Shown here: one piece after another, positions 36,483 to 45,855 of the stretch
How positions within the stretch are numbered: the first letter of the stretch is position 1
Layout of the letters: every line of letters starts with the position of its first letter
From: Bacteroidota bacterium
GTDB taxonomy: Bacteria > Bacteroidota > Bacteroidia > Chitinophagales > Chitinophagaceae
Direction: 5' to 3'
Length of the DNA stretch: 52,235 nt
Assembly: GCA_026391125.1 (NCBI GenBank)
Contig: JAPLEO010000048.1
Span: forward strand, 1 to 52,235
Notes under the pieces: model-generated
What the model saw: the letters and a program-made list of their open reading frames with translations, nothing else
The model's database searches: none
What the model was told of the DNA's origin: nothing
Translations under genes and position numbers: made by a program

Positions 36483-38942
36483 ATGCATAAGATTATTGTG
36501 TTCTTGTCATTCCTATTGGTTCTTCATGCTAAATCTGCAACAATTTCGGGTTGGGTAAAAGATAAAATGGGAAATCCCATTCCCTTTTCTTCCGTTTTGA
36601 TCAAAGGCAGTACCAAAGGAACCACTGCCAATGCAAAAGGGTTTTATTCATTGGAAATTAATCAAGGCACTCATGTTTTAGTTGCACAGCACGTCGGACA
36701 TAAGTCAGTTGAAAAATCAATCAAAGTCTCTACAACTACCTTAGAAATCAATTTCGAATTAGACATCCAGCAATACAATTTGAAAGATGTAGTTGTAACG
36801 TCTGGTGGTGAAGATCCTGCTTACGCCATTATTAGAAAGGCTATTGCAACTCGTGAAGAACATTTGAAGGAGGTTAAAAAGTTTCAGTGCGAAGTTTACT
36901 TAAAAGGCCAATTACAGTTGAGAGATTATCCTAAGAAATTTATGGGTAAAGCGGTTGACTTTGAAGATGGGGATACCAGCAAACGCAAATCCATTTTTCT
37001 TTCTGAGTCGATCGTTAATTATTCTGTTGAAGAACCTAGTTCAAAAAAAATTGAGGTGATCTCCTCTAAAGTGGGTGGTCAAAGTGATGGCTTCGGTTTT
37101 GCTAATCCCCAAATTATTTCTTTATACGAGAACAATGTATCTTTTGGAAGGGGATTGAACCCACGTGGATTTGTTTCTCCAATTGCCAACAACGCACTTT
37201 ATTTCTATAAATATAAATTTGAAGGAACTTTTTTTGAAAATGGAAGAGAAGTTAGTAGGATTAAAGTCATCCCCAGAAGAAAATATGAACCTGCTTTTTC
37301 AGGTTATATCAATATAGTGGAAGATGAATGGCGTATACAAAGTGTTCAATTAAAACTGCTGAAAGAACAAGCCATGCAATTGATTGATACATTGGTATTA
37401 GAACAGTTGTACGTTCCTGCCACCAAAAATGTGTGGGTCATTAAAAGTCAGGTTTTATATCCCTCTGGAAAGATTTTTGGCTTTGATTTTTGGGGCAACT
37501 TTTTGCAGGTGTATGATAAATTCAACCTAAATCCCTCATTCAAAAAGAAATTCTTTGATCATACAATTTTAAAATTTGAAGATAGTGCCAATAAGAAGAC
37601 GATGGCATATTGGGATAGTATTCGGCCAATCCCATTAGTCATAGAAGAGAAAAAAACGTATCGGAAATTAGATAGTTTAGAAGAAGAAAGAAAGAATCCT
37701 CATTATCTAGATTCATTGGATAAGCGAAGAAATAAGTTTACACTGATGGGCTCTTTGTTAACTGGTAATTCGATCAGTGTGCAGAAGAAAAAAACCTATT
37801 ATAACTTTCCTCCACTGCTAACAAGTTTTTTTTATAATACAGTTGAAGGTGGAGTGATAGATTTTGCACCATCCTATACCAAAAATTTTACAGGAAGAAA
37901 TTCGCTTTCAATCATTCCTTATATCCGTTATGGATTGGCAAATGAACATTTCAATCCTAGCCTTTCTATTAATTACAATTATGGGAAAAAGTATTTAAAG
38001 TCATTCTCAATTTCAGGTGGTGCTAAAGTGTTCCAATTCAATAACGATCCACCCATTTTGCCCATATTGAATACGTTCACAACCTTGAGGCAAGAGTATA
38101 ACTACATGAAAATATATGAAGCCGACTTTTTCAAAATAGGCTATAATACTGGTATTGGAAATGGGTTCACGGTTGGAGCCGAATTTCAGTTTCAAAATAG
38201 AAAGCCTTTAGAGAATTTGGCTGATATGACGAGTTGGAAAGATTATCCTAATCGAAGTTTCACTCCGAACTATCCAACAGAAATTGCACAAACCAATATG
38301 GTTGCTAACAAAGCAAGCATATTAACAATAAATGCAACTTGGAGACCAGGATCTAATTATATCGAGTTGCCAGATCAAAAAATTAGTATAGGTTCTAAGT
38401 TTCCAACTTTCAGAGCTTCTTTTACGCAAGGCCTTAATGGATTATTTGGAAGTGATGTTTCCTACTCAAAATGGCATTTCGGAATTACTGATAATTTAAA
38501 TATGAAATTGGGGGGCAGGCTCAATTATGCATTCGGTGTTGGTGGATTCTTAAATACAGATAACGTATTTATTCCCGATTATCAGCATGTGCAAGGGAAC
38601 CAAATTTTTCTGGCAACGCCCTATCTAAGTAGCTTTCAATTGCCTACTTATTATCAATATAGCAATACCTCCAAACTGAATTTTAGTGCACATGTCGAAT
38701 ATCATTTAAATGGGTTGATCACAAATAAGATCCCAGGTTTTAGAAGCCTCAATTTATTTTTTGTAACTGGAGGCTCTGCATTATACATACAGCCTAATAC
38801 CCATTATTATGAAGCCTATTTTGGAATTGAAAATATTTTTAAGGTCTTACGATTTGATTTTGTACAAGGATTTGAACAGAATGGGGGAAGGCCAAGTGGG
38901 TTTAGGCTTTCAGTGCCAATTATTACAAATGGGCGTAGGTAA
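36483..38942 (+). CDS. Carboxypeptidase-regulatory-like plus DUF5686 outer-membrane protein
   Basis: This 819-residue exported protein has a signal peptide (MHKIIVFLSFLLVLHAKSA) and a CarboxypepD_reg-like beta-sandwich (residues about 20-105; GWVKDKMGNPIPFSSVLIKG). A DUF5686 region follows, starting with DPAYAIIRKAIATREEHLKE, continuing with an alternating beta-strand pattern and ending RLSVPIITNGRR. The arrangement is that of TonB-receptor-like outer-membrane barrels without a plug domain. Function is unknown; members occur widely in Bacteroidota. It has its own intergenic region of 93 nt, and the TATTTTAG upstream is one base off the -7 consensus. Confidence 0.87.
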   Translation: MHKIIVFLSFLLVLHAKSATISGWVKDKMGNPIPFSSVLIKGSTKGTTANAKGFYSLEINQGTHVLVAQHVGHKSVEKSIKVSTTTLEINFELDIQQYNLKDVVVTSGGEDPAYAIIRKAIATREEHLKEVKKFQCEVYLKGQLQLRDYPKKFMGKAVDFEDGDTSKRKSIFLSESIVNYSVEEPSSKKIEVISSKVGGQSDGFGFANPQIISLYENNVSFGRGLNPRGFVSPIANNALYFYKYKFEGTFFENGREVSRIKVIPRRKYEPAFSGYINIVEDEWRIQSVQLKLLKEQAMQLIDTLVLEQLYVPATKNVWVIKSQVLYPSGKIFGFDFWGNFLQVYDKFNLNPSFKKKFFDHTILKFEDSANKKTMAYWDSIRPIPLVIEEKKTYRKLDSLEEERKNPHYLDSLDKRRNKFTLMGSLLTGNSISVQKKKTYYNFPPLLTSFFYNTVEGGVIDFAPSYTKNFTGRNSLSIIPYIRYGLANEHFNPSLSINYNYGKKYLKSFSISGGAKVFQFNNDPPILPILNTFTTLRQEYNYMKIYEADFFKIGYNTGIGNGFTVGAEFQFQNRKPLENLADMTSWKDYPNRSFTPNYPTEIAQTNMVANKASILTINATWRPGSNYIELPDQKISIGSKFPTFRASFTQGLNGLFGSDVSYSKWHFGITDNLNMKLGGRLNYAFGVGGFLNTDNVFIPDYQHVQGNQIFLATPYLSSFQLPTYYQYSNTSKLNFSAHVEYHLNGLITNKIPGFRSLNLFFVTGGSALYIQPNTHYYEAYFGIENIFKVLRFDFVQGFEQNGGRPSGFRLSVPIITNGRR

Positions 38943-38973
38943 ATTGTGTTTTTCTAAGTTTTTATTAAAATGG

Positions 38974-38981
38974 TATCTTTG
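38974..38981 (+). promoter_or_regulatory. -7 promoter box of trhO
   Basis: TATCTTTG matches TAnnTTTG exactly, 82 nt before the trhO ATG and 31 nt after the preceding stop codon. Confidence 0.5.
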
Positions 38982-39063
38982 CTCAGAAATTTTGGCTACC
39001 CTGAAAGTAGCTCCAATTATTGATCATGGAACATTCTATTAGGGATGTCTGAAATTTATTTAC

Positions 39064-40110
39064 ATGCCATTATTACACAATCGTGTTTCAAACGAAGAGT
39101 TGAAACAATTACTCATGGAGGAAAAAGATCCTCGCACTACCATCAGTTTCTACGCTTATTTTGTGATTCAAAATCCACAGGAGTTCCGGGATTTCTTATA
39201 TAAAAACCTGAATGCACTAAAAGTGTTTGGCCGAATCTATGTAGCAAAAGAAGGAATTAATGCACAGATAAGTGTGCCTACTATTCATTTAGAAAAGTTC
39301 AAGTCGTTCCTTTATTCGATCGATCCATTAGATGGATTAAGGTTGAATATAGCGGTAGATGATGATGGAAAAAGTTTCTGGGTCTTGAGAATAAAAGTTC
39401 GAGAAAAAATTGTGGCAGATGGAATAGACGATCCTGAGTTTAGCATGGAGAATAAAGGGAAATATGTGAATGCTTCCCAAATGAATCAGTTATTAGAAAA
39501 GGATGATACTATTGTCATTGATATGCGAAATCATTATGAATACGAAGTGGGCCATTTTGAACATGCAATAGAAGTTCCTTCAGATACTTTTAGAGAACAA
39601 TTGCCGATGGCAGTAGACATGATGAAGGGCAATGAAGAGAAAAACATCATCATGTATTGTACTGGTGGCATTAGGTGCGAAAAAGCAAGTGCCTATATGT
39701 TGCACAAAGGATTTAAAAATGTATTCCATTTAGAGGGTGGTATTATCAATTACGCACGCCAGGCTAAAGAACAGGATTTAGAACCTAAATTTATAGGCAA
39801 GAATTTTGTATTCGATAATCGATTGGGAGAGCGAATTACCGATCAGGTGATTGCAAAATGCCATCAATGCGGTCAGCCCTGCGATACCCATACCAACTGT
39901 TTCAATGATGGCTGCCACTTGTTATTCATTCAATGTAGTTCTTGTGCAGAAAAATTTGATGGTTGCTGCTCACAGGAGTGTAAAGATACGGTACACCTGC
40001 CCCTTGAGCGACAAAGAGAGTTGCGTCAGGGCCTAGATAATGGTCAGAAAATATTCAATAAAAGTAAGCAAAGGCTTCGCCCTAGACTCGATGAAATGAA
40101 TGGCTTATAA
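39064..40110 (+). CDS. trhO: tRNA uridine(34) hydroxylase (rhodanese-related, TrhO)
   Basis: This 348-residue protein (former UPF0176/YceA) forms 5-hydroxyuridine at tRNA wobble position 34 in an oxygen-dependent way. An N-terminal acylphosphatase-like region ([36 protein letters not shown]) precedes a rhodanese domain with the catalytic C199 in [15 protein letters not shown] and [10 protein letters not shown]. The C-terminal cysteine-rich zinc-type region has [33 protein letters not shown] and EC. Length and motifs are complete. It is the third RNA-modification gene in the window after rlmB and miaE, but not in an operon with them. Confidence 0.95.
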   Translation: MPLLHNRVSNEELKQLLMEEKDPRTTISFYAYFVIQNPQEFRDFLYKNLNALKVFGRIYVAKEGINAQISVPTIHLEKFKSFLYSIDPLDGLRLNIAVDDDGKSFWVLRIKVREKIVADGIDDPEFSMENKGKYVNASQMNQLLEKDDTIVIDMRNHYEYEVGHFEHAIEVPSDTFREQLPMAVDMMKGNEEKNIIMYCTGGIRCEKASAYMLHKGFKNVFHLEGGIINYARQAKEQDLEPKFIGKNFVFDNRLGERITDQVIAKCHQCGQPCDTHTNCFNDGCHLLFIQCSSCAEKFDGCCSQECKDTVHLPLERQRELRQGLDNGQKIFNKSKQRLRPRLDEMNGL

Positions 40111-40168
40111 TCGCTTATCAATTTTGTAGGGCGATTTGAGTCTTTTGCTTTATTTTGCCTTCTTACTT

Positions 40169-40696
40169 GTGAGAAAAACTGTCAGTTCCATATTATTATT
40201 TTGTTTACTAGTATACATGGGTGGATACCACTTGTTGTATATCTTCTATCAGCAACAGATTAAATCTGAAATGAAATCCTTTTTAAAGGAGCATCGCAGT
40301 TCAGAATTTTGTTCAAAACTTGTATTTGCAACAAGCGATGGAAAGATTAGAGATTCAAATTTTTCATGGGAGGAAGAAAACGAAGAATTTCGTTATCAAC
40401 ACGAATTATACGATGTTGTGAGCATAGAGAAAAAAAACGGTAGAGCAGAGATCATTTGTTTAAAAGATAATGATGAAAATCAACTTGAAATCCAGCTCAA
40501 TGAAATTCACAAATCTGATAAATCAAATTCATCAAAATCTACCCAAAATTTTTTGAAATTTTTTTCGGTATTTTATTTAGAAAAAAAACAAGCATTCGAT
40601 TTCAGAACAGTTGAGATCAATTTGTATACACACCGATTTTCTCCTGAATTATTAATTGCTTTTTTTGAGATACAGGTACCACCTCCAAGGTGTTAA
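40169..40696 (+). CDS. Hypothetical membrane-anchored protein
   Basis: This protein of about 175 residues has one N-terminal membrane helix (VSSILLFCLLVYMGGYHLLYIF) and a polar region of about 145 residues with Asp/Glu/Lys-rich stretches and a Ser-Lys-rich linker (HKSDKSNSSKSTQNFLKF). The start is uncertain: GTG 40169 places the helix at the N-terminus, TTG 40136 would add 11 residues, and ATG 40217 would cut the helix. I recognise no family. It ends 66 nt before the TonB receptor gene of the haem locus. It may be co-transcribed with that locus, but nothing in the sequence links it to iron. Confidence 0.6.
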   Translation: MRKTVSSILLFCLLVYMGGYHLLYIFYQQQIKSEMKSFLKEHRSSEFCSKLVFATSDGKIRDSNFSWEEENEEFRYQHELYDVVSIEKKNGRAEIICLKDNDENQLEIQLNEIHKSDKSNSSKSTQNFLKFFSVFYLEKKQAFDFRTVEINLYTHRFSPELLIAFFEIQVPPPRC

Positions 40697-40762
40697 GTCA
40701 TTTATTATTTGGGCTGCTTACATGCAGCTGTTCTCATTTTATTTTAATTATAAAGCAATTCA

Positions 40763-43138
40763 ATGCAAAAGTTGTTAGTATTTGTGCTATCGGTGATGGC
40801 ACTATCTGTACATGCGCAAAATGTCATCAAGGGAAAGGTTCTGGACTCAAAAACAAAAACGCCATTAGCAGGCGCTTCTATAAAAGTGAATGGGAAGTCC
40901 GCAATGATCTCAGATAGTTTAGGAAATTTTAGTATTGATTGTAGTGGTAAGGAAGCTGTAACTGTATCCTATGTTGGATATGCCACAGCACAGAAAATAA
41001 TTGTAGACTGTAATACAGTTCTTGATTTCTCTTTGACACCTGTTCATCAACAATTAGATAATGTAGAAATTACGGCCACTTCTAATCAGAATAAATCAAC
41101 TCTGTATCAACCAGTGTCTATCGCTAAATTAACCAATACAGAGTTGAAACGGAATACTGGTTTATACTTAGATGATGCCATCAATTCCAACGTTTCTGGA
41201 GTTACCATGCAGCGTCGAGCAGTTTCATCTGGCCAACAATTTAATATTCGTGGATATGGAAATGGCGTTCGCGGCACCAACGGTATCAATAGTAATTTCG
41301 ATGGTCAAGGCTCTAAGGTTTATTTGAATGGTATTCCCATCACAGATGCTGAAGGAATCACGGTTATGGATGATATTGATTTTTCATCAATTGGAAATGT
41401 TGAAATTACAAAAGGTCCAGCAGGTACACTATACGGTTTAGCAATTGCTGGTGTAGTGAATCTTACAACGGTAAGGCCAGAAAAAAATAAGACCAGTATT
41501 GGTCAGGACATTCAATTTGGATCAAACGGATTACAACGATTTACCACCCATTTTCAAACAGCCAATGAACATAGTTCTTTACTGTTAAATTATGGCAAAC
41601 AAAAGTCGGATGGTTATATGGTGCATACTGCATCACAAAAAGATTTCGTAAATGTTGCAGCAGAATTTCAACCAACAGAAAAACAAAATATTTCAGCCTA
41701 CTTCGGATATAGTAATAGTTACGATGAAAGAGGGGGGGAGTTGACCATTGCGCAGTATAATAGTTTTGATTATAGTGGTAATCCAGAATACATCAAAAGG
41801 AATGCACACTCTGAAATTATTAGCTTTAGAGCGGGATTGGCTCAGACTTATAATTTCAATAGTCATATTTCAAATTCTACTTCTGTTTTTGCCTCAGGTG
41901 CTAGCAATAATGCAAGTTCAGCGGGCGGTTGGACAGACAAAAATCCCATCAATTCTGGATTTAGAAGCACTTTAGATACCAGATTCAATTTGAAAGAGGG
42001 TCTTAGTTTAAGTGGAATTACTGGAATCGAAATGCAGCAGCAATACGCACAGATCATCGGATACAATATGGTCGCTAATCCTTCATCGGCAACAGCTTAT
42101 TGGAATATTGGAGCAATGAGAAGTAATCAGTCAACTATTAGTTCCACTTCTTCGCTATTTACTGAATGGACATTGCAAATGCCAAAAGATGTTTCTATCA
42201 CTGCAGGAATTGGGTATAGTAATATGCGAATCGATTTAAACGATAAATTTTATGTGGCTACCAATACCAGCCCAACCAAATTTGCAACAAGCTATAATGG
42301 AATGTTATCGCCACATGTTGCTATCAACAAAGTGATCAATAAGTCTGTTTCTGTGTATGCAGCTTATAGTAAAGGGTACAAAGCGCCAGTGAGTTCTTAC
42401 TTTTTTATCCCAACTACTGGAAAGTTAAATACTGATTTAAGACCTGAAATTGGTAATCAATTTGAGATTGGAACAAAGGGTGTGATACTAAATGAGAAAC
42501 TAGCTTATCAGTTAGCATTTTTTAGTGCCCAGTTCTCAGATAAAATGACGGCCATTGCTGTTCCTCTAAATGGTTCAACTACCACTGCTTATTCATACAT
42601 TGCCAATAGTGGTAAGCAGGATGATAAAGGAATTGAATTGTCTATTAAGTATAATGCTTACGAATCTGCAACTGGGTTTATTAGTGCAATTAAACCATTT
42701 GCAAATCTTACTTATAGTGATTTTAAATATGTTGGGTATAGTTTTCAGACCTTGAGTGCCGACAAATTAACTGCTCTAGTTGCTAATTATGATGGGAAAG
42801 TAGTAGCAGGTGTTGCGCCCCTCACTACAAATCTAGGAGCGGATATTATTAGCAAATCTGGATTGTATCTAAATTTCACATACTCATACAAAGATGCAAT
42901 GCCAATTAGTTCAGACGGTTTGAATATGACAACAAGTTATAATTTGCTGAATGCAAAATTGGGCATACAAAATAAGATTTCTTCTAAAATCAATTTCGAC
43001 CTGTTTATTGGTGCAACTAATATTACAGGAACGCAATACGCGTATATGGTTTTTGTAAACCAATTACCTGATGCATATTTGCCTGCACCATATAAAATCA
43101 ATTATTTTGGTGGTGTTAATTTGAAATATACATTTTAG
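40763..43138 (+). CDS. TonB-dependent receptor, probably for haem or an iron chelate
   Basis: This 791-residue outer-membrane receptor has a signal peptide (MQKLLVFVLSVMALSVHAQ), a CarboxypepD_reg-like domain (about 20-105; GKVLDSKTKTPLAGASIKVN), a plug domain (about 115-230; FNIRGYGNGVRG, IEITKGPAGTLYGLAIAGVV) and a 22-strand-type barrel ending in an aromatic residue (INYFGGVNLKYTF). It stands 30 nt upstream of the hmuT-like gene, so it is most likely the outer-membrane gate for the substrate imported by HmuTUV. No established haem-receptor motif (FRAP/NPNL histidine loop) was recognised, so haem specificity rests on context. Confidence 0.9.
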   Translation: MQKLLVFVLSVMALSVHAQNVIKGKVLDSKTKTPLAGASIKVNGKSAMISDSLGNFSIDCSGKEAVTVSYVGYATAQKIIVDCNTVLDFSLTPVHQQLDNVEITATSNQNKSTLYQPVSIAKLTNTELKRNTGLYLDDAINSNVSGVTMQRRAVSSGQQFNIRGYGNGVRGTNGINSNFDGQGSKVYLNGIPITDAEGITVMDDIDFSSIGNVEITKGPAGTLYGLAIAGVVNLTTVRPEKNKTSIGQDIQFGSNGLQRFTTHFQTANEHSSLLLNYGKQKSDGYMVHTASQKDFVNVAAEFQPTEKQNISAYFGYSNSYDERGGELTIAQYNSFDYSGNPEYIKRNAHSEIISFRAGLAQTYNFNSHISNSTSVFASGASNNASSAGGWTDKNPINSGFRSTLDTRFNLKEGLSLSGITGIEMQQQYAQIIGYNMVANPSSATAYWNIGAMRSNQSTISSTSSLFTEWTLQMPKDVSITAGIGYSNMRIDLNDKFYVATNTSPTKFATSYNGMLSPHVAINKVINKSVSVYAAYSKGYKAPVSSYFFIPTTGKLNTDLRPEIGNQFEIGTKGVILNEKLAYQLAFFSAQFSDKMTAIAVPLNGSTTTAYSYIANSGKQDDKGIELSIKYNAYESATGFISAIKPFANLTYSDFKYVGYSFQTLSADKLTALVANYDGKVVAGVAPLTTNLGADIISKSGLYLNFTYSYKDAMPISSDGLNMTTSYNLLNAKLGIQNKISSKINFDLFIGATNITGTQYAYMVFVNQLPDAYLPAPYKINYFGGVNLKYTF

Positions 43139-43168
43139 GGATTTTAATCCAAACAAAAGCTTCTTATT

Positions 43169-44053
43169 ATGAAAAAAATAGTCTTATTAATTTTCGTTGC
43201 AATTTCTTTCGCTAGTTGTGGACGATTTAGCAAAAAAGAGCTAGACACTAAAAAAGATATTAGAATAGTTTCTGTTTCAAAGCACCTTACTGAGATGTTG
43301 TTTGCACTTGGTAAGGGACATGATATCGTGGCATGTGATCTTACAAGTTCTTATCCTGATAGTGCTAAACTCTTGCCAACGGTTGGTTATCATCGAGCGC
43401 TAAACGCAGAGGGAATTATTTCAATGAAACCTGATATCGTGATACATAGTAATGATATTGGGCCAGCAGCAGTATTACCCCAATTAGAGAAAGTTGGCTT
43501 GAATATTAAAGCATTTGGTGGAGCAAATACTTTAGACAGTGCAAAACTTTTATTAACGGAACTCGGAAAATATTTTGGTGCTGAGAGGCAAGCAGATTCA
43601 ATCAATAAAAAATTGGATCAAGACATGCAAAAAGTGGAAGCAGCACAAAAAAATTTGAAGGATTCTCCAACAGTTATGATCATTCATTACGGACAAGCAA
43701 ACAATGTTTATTTTGTCATGAGTGGTAGAAAAGGCCCAGGAGATAAAATGATTGCTTATGCAGGTGGAAAGACAGCAAATTATGATACCAAAGGAGCTCG
43801 ACAAATTAGTGCTGAAGCTGTGGCTATGGCAAATCCTGATATCATTATTGCAACTGATTTTGGATTCGACAAAATGGGGTCGGCTGAGAAATTTAAAACC
43901 ATTCCAGGTGTGTCATTAACCAATGCTGCAAAAAATAATCGCATCTACCGTTTCGAAGAACATGATCTCGTATATTTTGGACCAAGAACTGGTGAGAATA
44001 TTTTAAAACTAATGAGCCTGATCCACCCAACTACTAATGAAGTTAAAAAGTAA
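43169..44053 (+). CDS. hmuT: Haem/iron-chelate ABC transporter substrate-binding lipoprotein (HmuT-like)
   Basis: This 294-residue periplasmic-binding lipoprotein has the signal MKKIVLLIFVAISFASC with lipidated C17. It belongs to the helical-backbone BtuF/HmuT class: RIVSVSKHLTEMLFALGKG, then TVGYHRALNAEGIISMKPDI. The Y in the GY.R.L.AEG loop is the position used by HmuT/ShuT proteins to ligate haem iron. A second family block is DLVYFGPRTGENILKLM. It should deliver substrate to HmuU. Its 3' end overlaps the permease start by 17 nt. Confidence 0.87.
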   Translation: MKKIVLLIFVAISFASCGRFSKKELDTKKDIRIVSVSKHLTEMLFALGKGHDIVACDLTSSYPDSAKLLPTVGYHRALNAEGIISMKPDIVIHSNDIGPAAVLPQLEKVGLNIKAFGGANTLDSAKLLLTELGKYFGAERQADSINKKLDQDMQKVEAAQKNLKDSPTVMIIHYGQANNVYFVMSGRKGPGDKMIAYAGGKTANYDTKGARQISAEAVAMANPDIIIATDFGFDKMGSAEKFKTIPGVSLTNAAKNNRIYRFEEHDLVYFGPRTGENILKLMSLIHPTTNEVKK

Positions 44054-45089
44054 ATATACTTTTCCCTTATTGATGATAGTGCTAGTAATTGTTTTACTAG
44101 TATCTATCGTTTTGGGTGCCGTAAGCATCAGTTTAGAAGACATGCGCTTAGCTTTGACCCATTGGGCAAATGGTAAGCAAACTGATTCAATTGTTGAGTC
44201 TGTTTTTATTCAGATACGATTGCCAAGGGTATTGTTATGTGCCGTTACAGGTGCTATTCTTTCTGTTTCAGGCGTATTGATGCAAGGATTATTTAGAAAT
44301 CCCATCGTAGAACCCGGATTAGTAGGAACAAGCGCTGGCGCGGCTTTAGGAGCTTCGTTTGTATTTGTTTTTGCGTCTTGGTTTGGACCAAATATCCAAG
44401 TCTTTGTTGGCCCTTTCTTAGTGCCCTTATTTGCATTTATCGGCGGACTAATAGCCACATTAATTGTGTACCAATTGTCAAAGTCCAATTCACGAGTTTC
44501 TTTAACCTCTTTATTACTGGTAGGAGTTGCCATCAATGCAGTTGCATTAAGTGGCACTGGGTTTATGACTTATTTAGCAAGAGATCCGCAGGCTAGAAGT
44601 ATTAGTTTCTGGAACCTTGGAACTTTTACAGGTGCTAATTGGTTTCAGGTTGAATTGGTTTCATTGGTTGCATTAGTGGTGCTTTTTCTTTCTTTGAAAG
44701 ATGCAAAAAAACTCAATGCATTTATACTAGGTGAAGAGGAGGCAGGTTATTTAGGAATTGACACCAAAAAACTTAAAAGAAAAATTCTTATCGCCAATAC
44801 AGCAATGGTTGCAATCGCTACTTCTTTTGTAGGAGTGATTGGATTCATGGGATTGATTGTTCCGCATGTCATGCGTTTATTAGTAGGTAGCGATCACCGC
44901 AAATTGTTGCCAGCTTCCATGCTGGGAGGTGCCGCACTTTTATTAATAGCAGATATGGGTGCCAGGCTCTTACTTGCTCCAGCAGAAATTCCAATTGGGA
45001 TTATCACTTCTTTAGTAGGAGCGCCTGTGTATATTCTTTTATTAAAGGGGAATAACCTAATTGTAAATAAAGGAGGTAATCGTGATTAA
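44037..45089 (+). CDS. hmuU: FecCD-type permease (HmuU-like)
   Basis: This 350-residue integral membrane protein is of the FecCD/BtuC family, with about ten helices. Typical motifs are IRLPRVLLCAVTGAILSVSG (about 60-80), MQGLFRNPIVEPGLVGTSAG (about 82-100), the cytoplasmic coupling segment around GVIGFMGLIVPHVMRLLVGS (about 263-282) and the C-terminal AEIPIGIITSLVGAPVYILL. It forms the membrane channel of the haem-type importer. It overlaps hmuT by 17 nt and hmuV by 8 nt. Its last codons contain an AAAGGAGG sequence that sits 5 nt before the hmuV start. Confidence 0.92.
   Translation: MKLKSKYTFPLLMIVLVIVLLVSIVLGAVSISLEDMRLALTHWANGKQTDSIVESVFIQIRLPRVLLCAVTGAILSVSGVLMQGLFRNPIVEPGLVGTSAGAALGASFVFVFASWFGPNIQVFVGPFLVPLFAFIGGLIATLIVYQLSKSNSRVSLTSLLLVGVAINAVALSGTGFMTYLARDPQARSISFWNLGTFTGANWFQVELVSLVALVVLFLSLKDAKKLNAFILGEEEAGYLGIDTKKLKRKILIANTAMVAIATSFVGVIGFMGLIVPHVMRLLVGSDHRKLLPASMLGGAALLLIADMGARLLLAPAEIPIGIITSLVGAPVYILLLKGNNLIVNKGGNRD
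45069..45076 (+). promoter_or_regulatory. Strong Shine-Dalgarno sequence before hmuV
   Basis: AAAGGAGG lies 5 nt before the hmuV GTG start, a near-perfect anti-16S match. Such sites are rare in Bacteroidota and no other gene start in this window has one. It also encodes the Lys-Gly-Gly end of HmuU, so it may be coincidental. Confidence 0.5.
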
Positions 45090-45855
45090 TATTGAAAACC
45101 TTTCTTATAAAATTCAGGGAAAATATTTAATACAAAATATTGATTGTAACATATCTGCAAATGAATTAGTGGTTATCATGGGGGCAAATGGTGCGGGCAA
45201 GACAACTTTATTAAAAATGATGTCGGGTTCATTGCTTGCTTCGAATGGTACATTATTAGTAGATCAAAAGTTGATACAATCTTATTCGACTCAAGCTCTT
45301 TCTCAAAAAAGAGCAGTGCTTTCTCAACACTATGAAATTTCATTTCCTCTCTCGGCCAGAGAAATAATAATGATGGGTAGATATCCTTTCTTTCAATCAA
45401 ACCCCCATGAAAAAGATCGTGCCATTGTGGAAGAGGTATTAATTCAAATGGAGATCAATCATTTGGCCGATAGAAATTATCAAACCTTATCAGGAGGTGA
45501 AGCACAGAAAGTACAAATGGGAAGGGTGCTTGCTCAAATGAAAGGCGGGATCAATCAAAACAAATATCTTTTATTAGATGAGCCAGTGTCGCATCTAGAT
45601 ATAAAATTCCAGTATCAATTATTAGAAATAGCCAGTGCTATAAAAAATGAGCAAACATCTGTGATCGCCGTCTTACACGATTTAAATCTGGCATTAAAAT
45701 TTGCTGATAGAATTCTATTTATGAAAGATGGTTCAATTGTTCATGAACATCATAAATCAGAACAGATTGACGTCACTGTTATAAAAAATGTTTTTGGAGT
45801 AGACGCCTCCATCATTGAGTTACCCGAACTAAACAGACAATGGGTTTGCTTTTAA
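45082..45855 (+). CDS. hmuV: Haem ABC transporter ATP-binding protein (HmuV-like)
   Basis: This 257-residue ABC ATPase has Walker A GANGAGKTTL (about 34-43), a Q-loop region AVLSQHYEISFPLSAREII, the signature QTLSGGEAQKVQMGR (about 134-148), Walker B YLLLDEPVSHLD and the H-loop AVLHDLNLALKFAD. The 'LSQHYEISFPLSAREIIMMG' stretch is typical of HmuV/FepC-type subunits. The start codon is GTG, overlapping hmuU by 8 nt and preceded by a strong SD sequence. Its stop shares bases with the stop codon of convergent purC (TTAA at 45852-45855). Confidence 0.92.
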   Translation: MINIENLSYKIQGKYLIQNIDCNISANELVVIMGANGAGKTTLLKMMSGSLLASNGTLLVDQKLIQSYSTQALSQKRAVLSQHYEISFPLSAREIIMMGRYPFFQSNPHEKDRAIVEEVLIQMEINHLADRNYQTLSGGEAQKVQMGRVLAQMKGGINQNKYLLLDEPVSHLDIKFQYQLLEIASAIKNEQTSVIAVLHDLNLALKFADRILFMKDGSIVHEHHKSEQIDVTVIKNVFGVDASIIELPELNRQWVCF

